Below are positions 54,659 to 54,854 of a stretch of 54,854 nt of DNA, in pieces. This DNA comes from a virus. The translations under genes were made by a program, and so were the position numbers. The notes beneath the pieces are model-generated. The model was given only the letters and a program-made list of their open reading frames with translations, was not told the DNA's origin and did no database searches. The stretch is taken from the IMG/VR virus record IMGVR_UViG_3300048066_000293, positions 1 through 54,854 of that record; one strand, written 5' to 3'. Each line of letters begins with the position of its first letter. The stretch's first letter is position 1.

Positions 54659-54796
54659 ATGTCTGAAGGTGACGTACAAGCAGGGATACAATTTATATAT
54701 GACATGCGCGAGCACGTTGTAGACATAGCTCTCGCAACAGTCTATGGCATTGTAGTTTATGCTACTATCTTATGGATTAAAAAGAAATTAAGCTAA
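54659..54796 (+). CDS. Small membrane protein, 45 aa
   Basis: ATG at 54659 after AGAGGAGC. Acidic N-terminus, one membrane segment (HVVDIALATVYGIVVYATIL), basic end WIKKKLS. Holin-like in size, but function unknown. Confidence 0.6.
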   Translation: MSEGDVQAGIQFIYDMREHVVDIALATVYGIVVYATILWIKKKLS

Positions 54797-54811
54797 TAAA
54801 GGGCAAAAATT

Positions 54812-54854
54812 ATGCAACAAAATGAATATGATGTAAGAGTCGTTAAAGTAGTAG
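54812..54854 (+). CDS. Partial CDS at window end
   Basis: ATG at 54812 after AAAGGGC; 14 codons (MQQNEYDVRVVKVV) are visible before the edge. Possibly another Lsm- or structural-type protein; too short to assign. Confidence 0.5.
   Translation, partial: MQQNEYDVRVVKVV

Noticed and set aside
1-54854. Window as a host chromosome or prophage
   Set aside because: No integrase, attachment site, rRNA or housekeeping gene set; late promoters, early array and dense phage genes run throughout, so AOX, hemA and pseudoazurin are best read as phage auxiliary genes.

Overview
This window looks like part of the genome of a large T4-like tailed phage with a contractile tail that infects an alphaproteobacterium, probably a marine one. 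The evidence is: dense, overlapping genes; many copies of a T4-type late promoter core (TAAATA, sometimes full TATAAATA); class Ia ribonucleotide reductase genes nrdA and nrdB plus glutaredoxin; long tail fibre and baseplate proteins; and many small proteins of the kinds seen in marine T4-like phages. The alphaproteobacterial host is inferred from a circularly permuted (two-piece) tmRNA gene whose acceptor half carries the T-loop typical of that class, and from an ALAS-type hemA, a pseudoazurin and DUF1127 proteins. No terminase, portal or major capsid gene is visible, so this is a partial genome. The exact host genus cannot be read from the sequence.

Layout. 1-2040: small late genes on both strands. 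2041-10857 (minus strand): an array of about 25 small early-type genes, driven by fifteen nearly identical sigma70 promoters (TTGACA, 16-17 bp, TATAAT/TATACT), most followed by a GAGGGCA ribosome-binding site. The array includes an AAA ATPase and tRNA-Leu(UAA) and tRNA-Arg(UCU), and ends at a terminator at 2041-2060. 10858-11409: non-coding, with (TAG)n and (CTA)n arms in inverted orientation and short direct repeats. 11625-21583: SGNH-like protein, AlgH-like protein, HNH endonuclease, minus-strand hemA (5-aminolevulinate synthase) with a DUF454 gene, then structural genes and a repeat-built tail fibre. 21690-24840: a respiration and phosphate island with alternative oxidase, DUF1127-type small proteins and a PiT-like phosphate transporter, each side with a structured leader. 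24847-37279: lipase, a nucleotidyltransferase and ligase-like pair, virion proteins, PD-(D/E)XK exonuclease, zinc metalloprotease and pectate-lyase-fold tail spike. 37745-41757: nrdA, nrdB, glutaredoxin, Lsm-like protein. 41799-48593: baseplate and spike genes with two M15 peptidase domains. 48659-51911: HAD phosphatase, 2OG-Fe(II) oxygenase, QueG-like Fe-S protein. 52152-52600: permuted tmRNA with an ORF in its intervening segment. 52692-54854: membrane proteins, a possible cytochrome oxidase subunit IV-like protein, pseudoazurin and a small outer-membrane barrel.

Three things stand out. First, nine genes have TAAATA placed exactly 4 or 5 bases before the start codon with no Shine-Dalgarno site, as expected for leaderless late mRNAs; all other TAAATA copies lie farther upstream of genes that have ribosome-binding sites. 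Second, the phage tmRNA is permuted and a 57-codon ORF occupies its intervening segment and runs into the mature 5' end. Third, the auxiliary genes (alternative oxidase, ALAS, pseudoazurin, possible COX IV-like subunit, phosphate transporter) point to control of the host's electron transport chain during infection.
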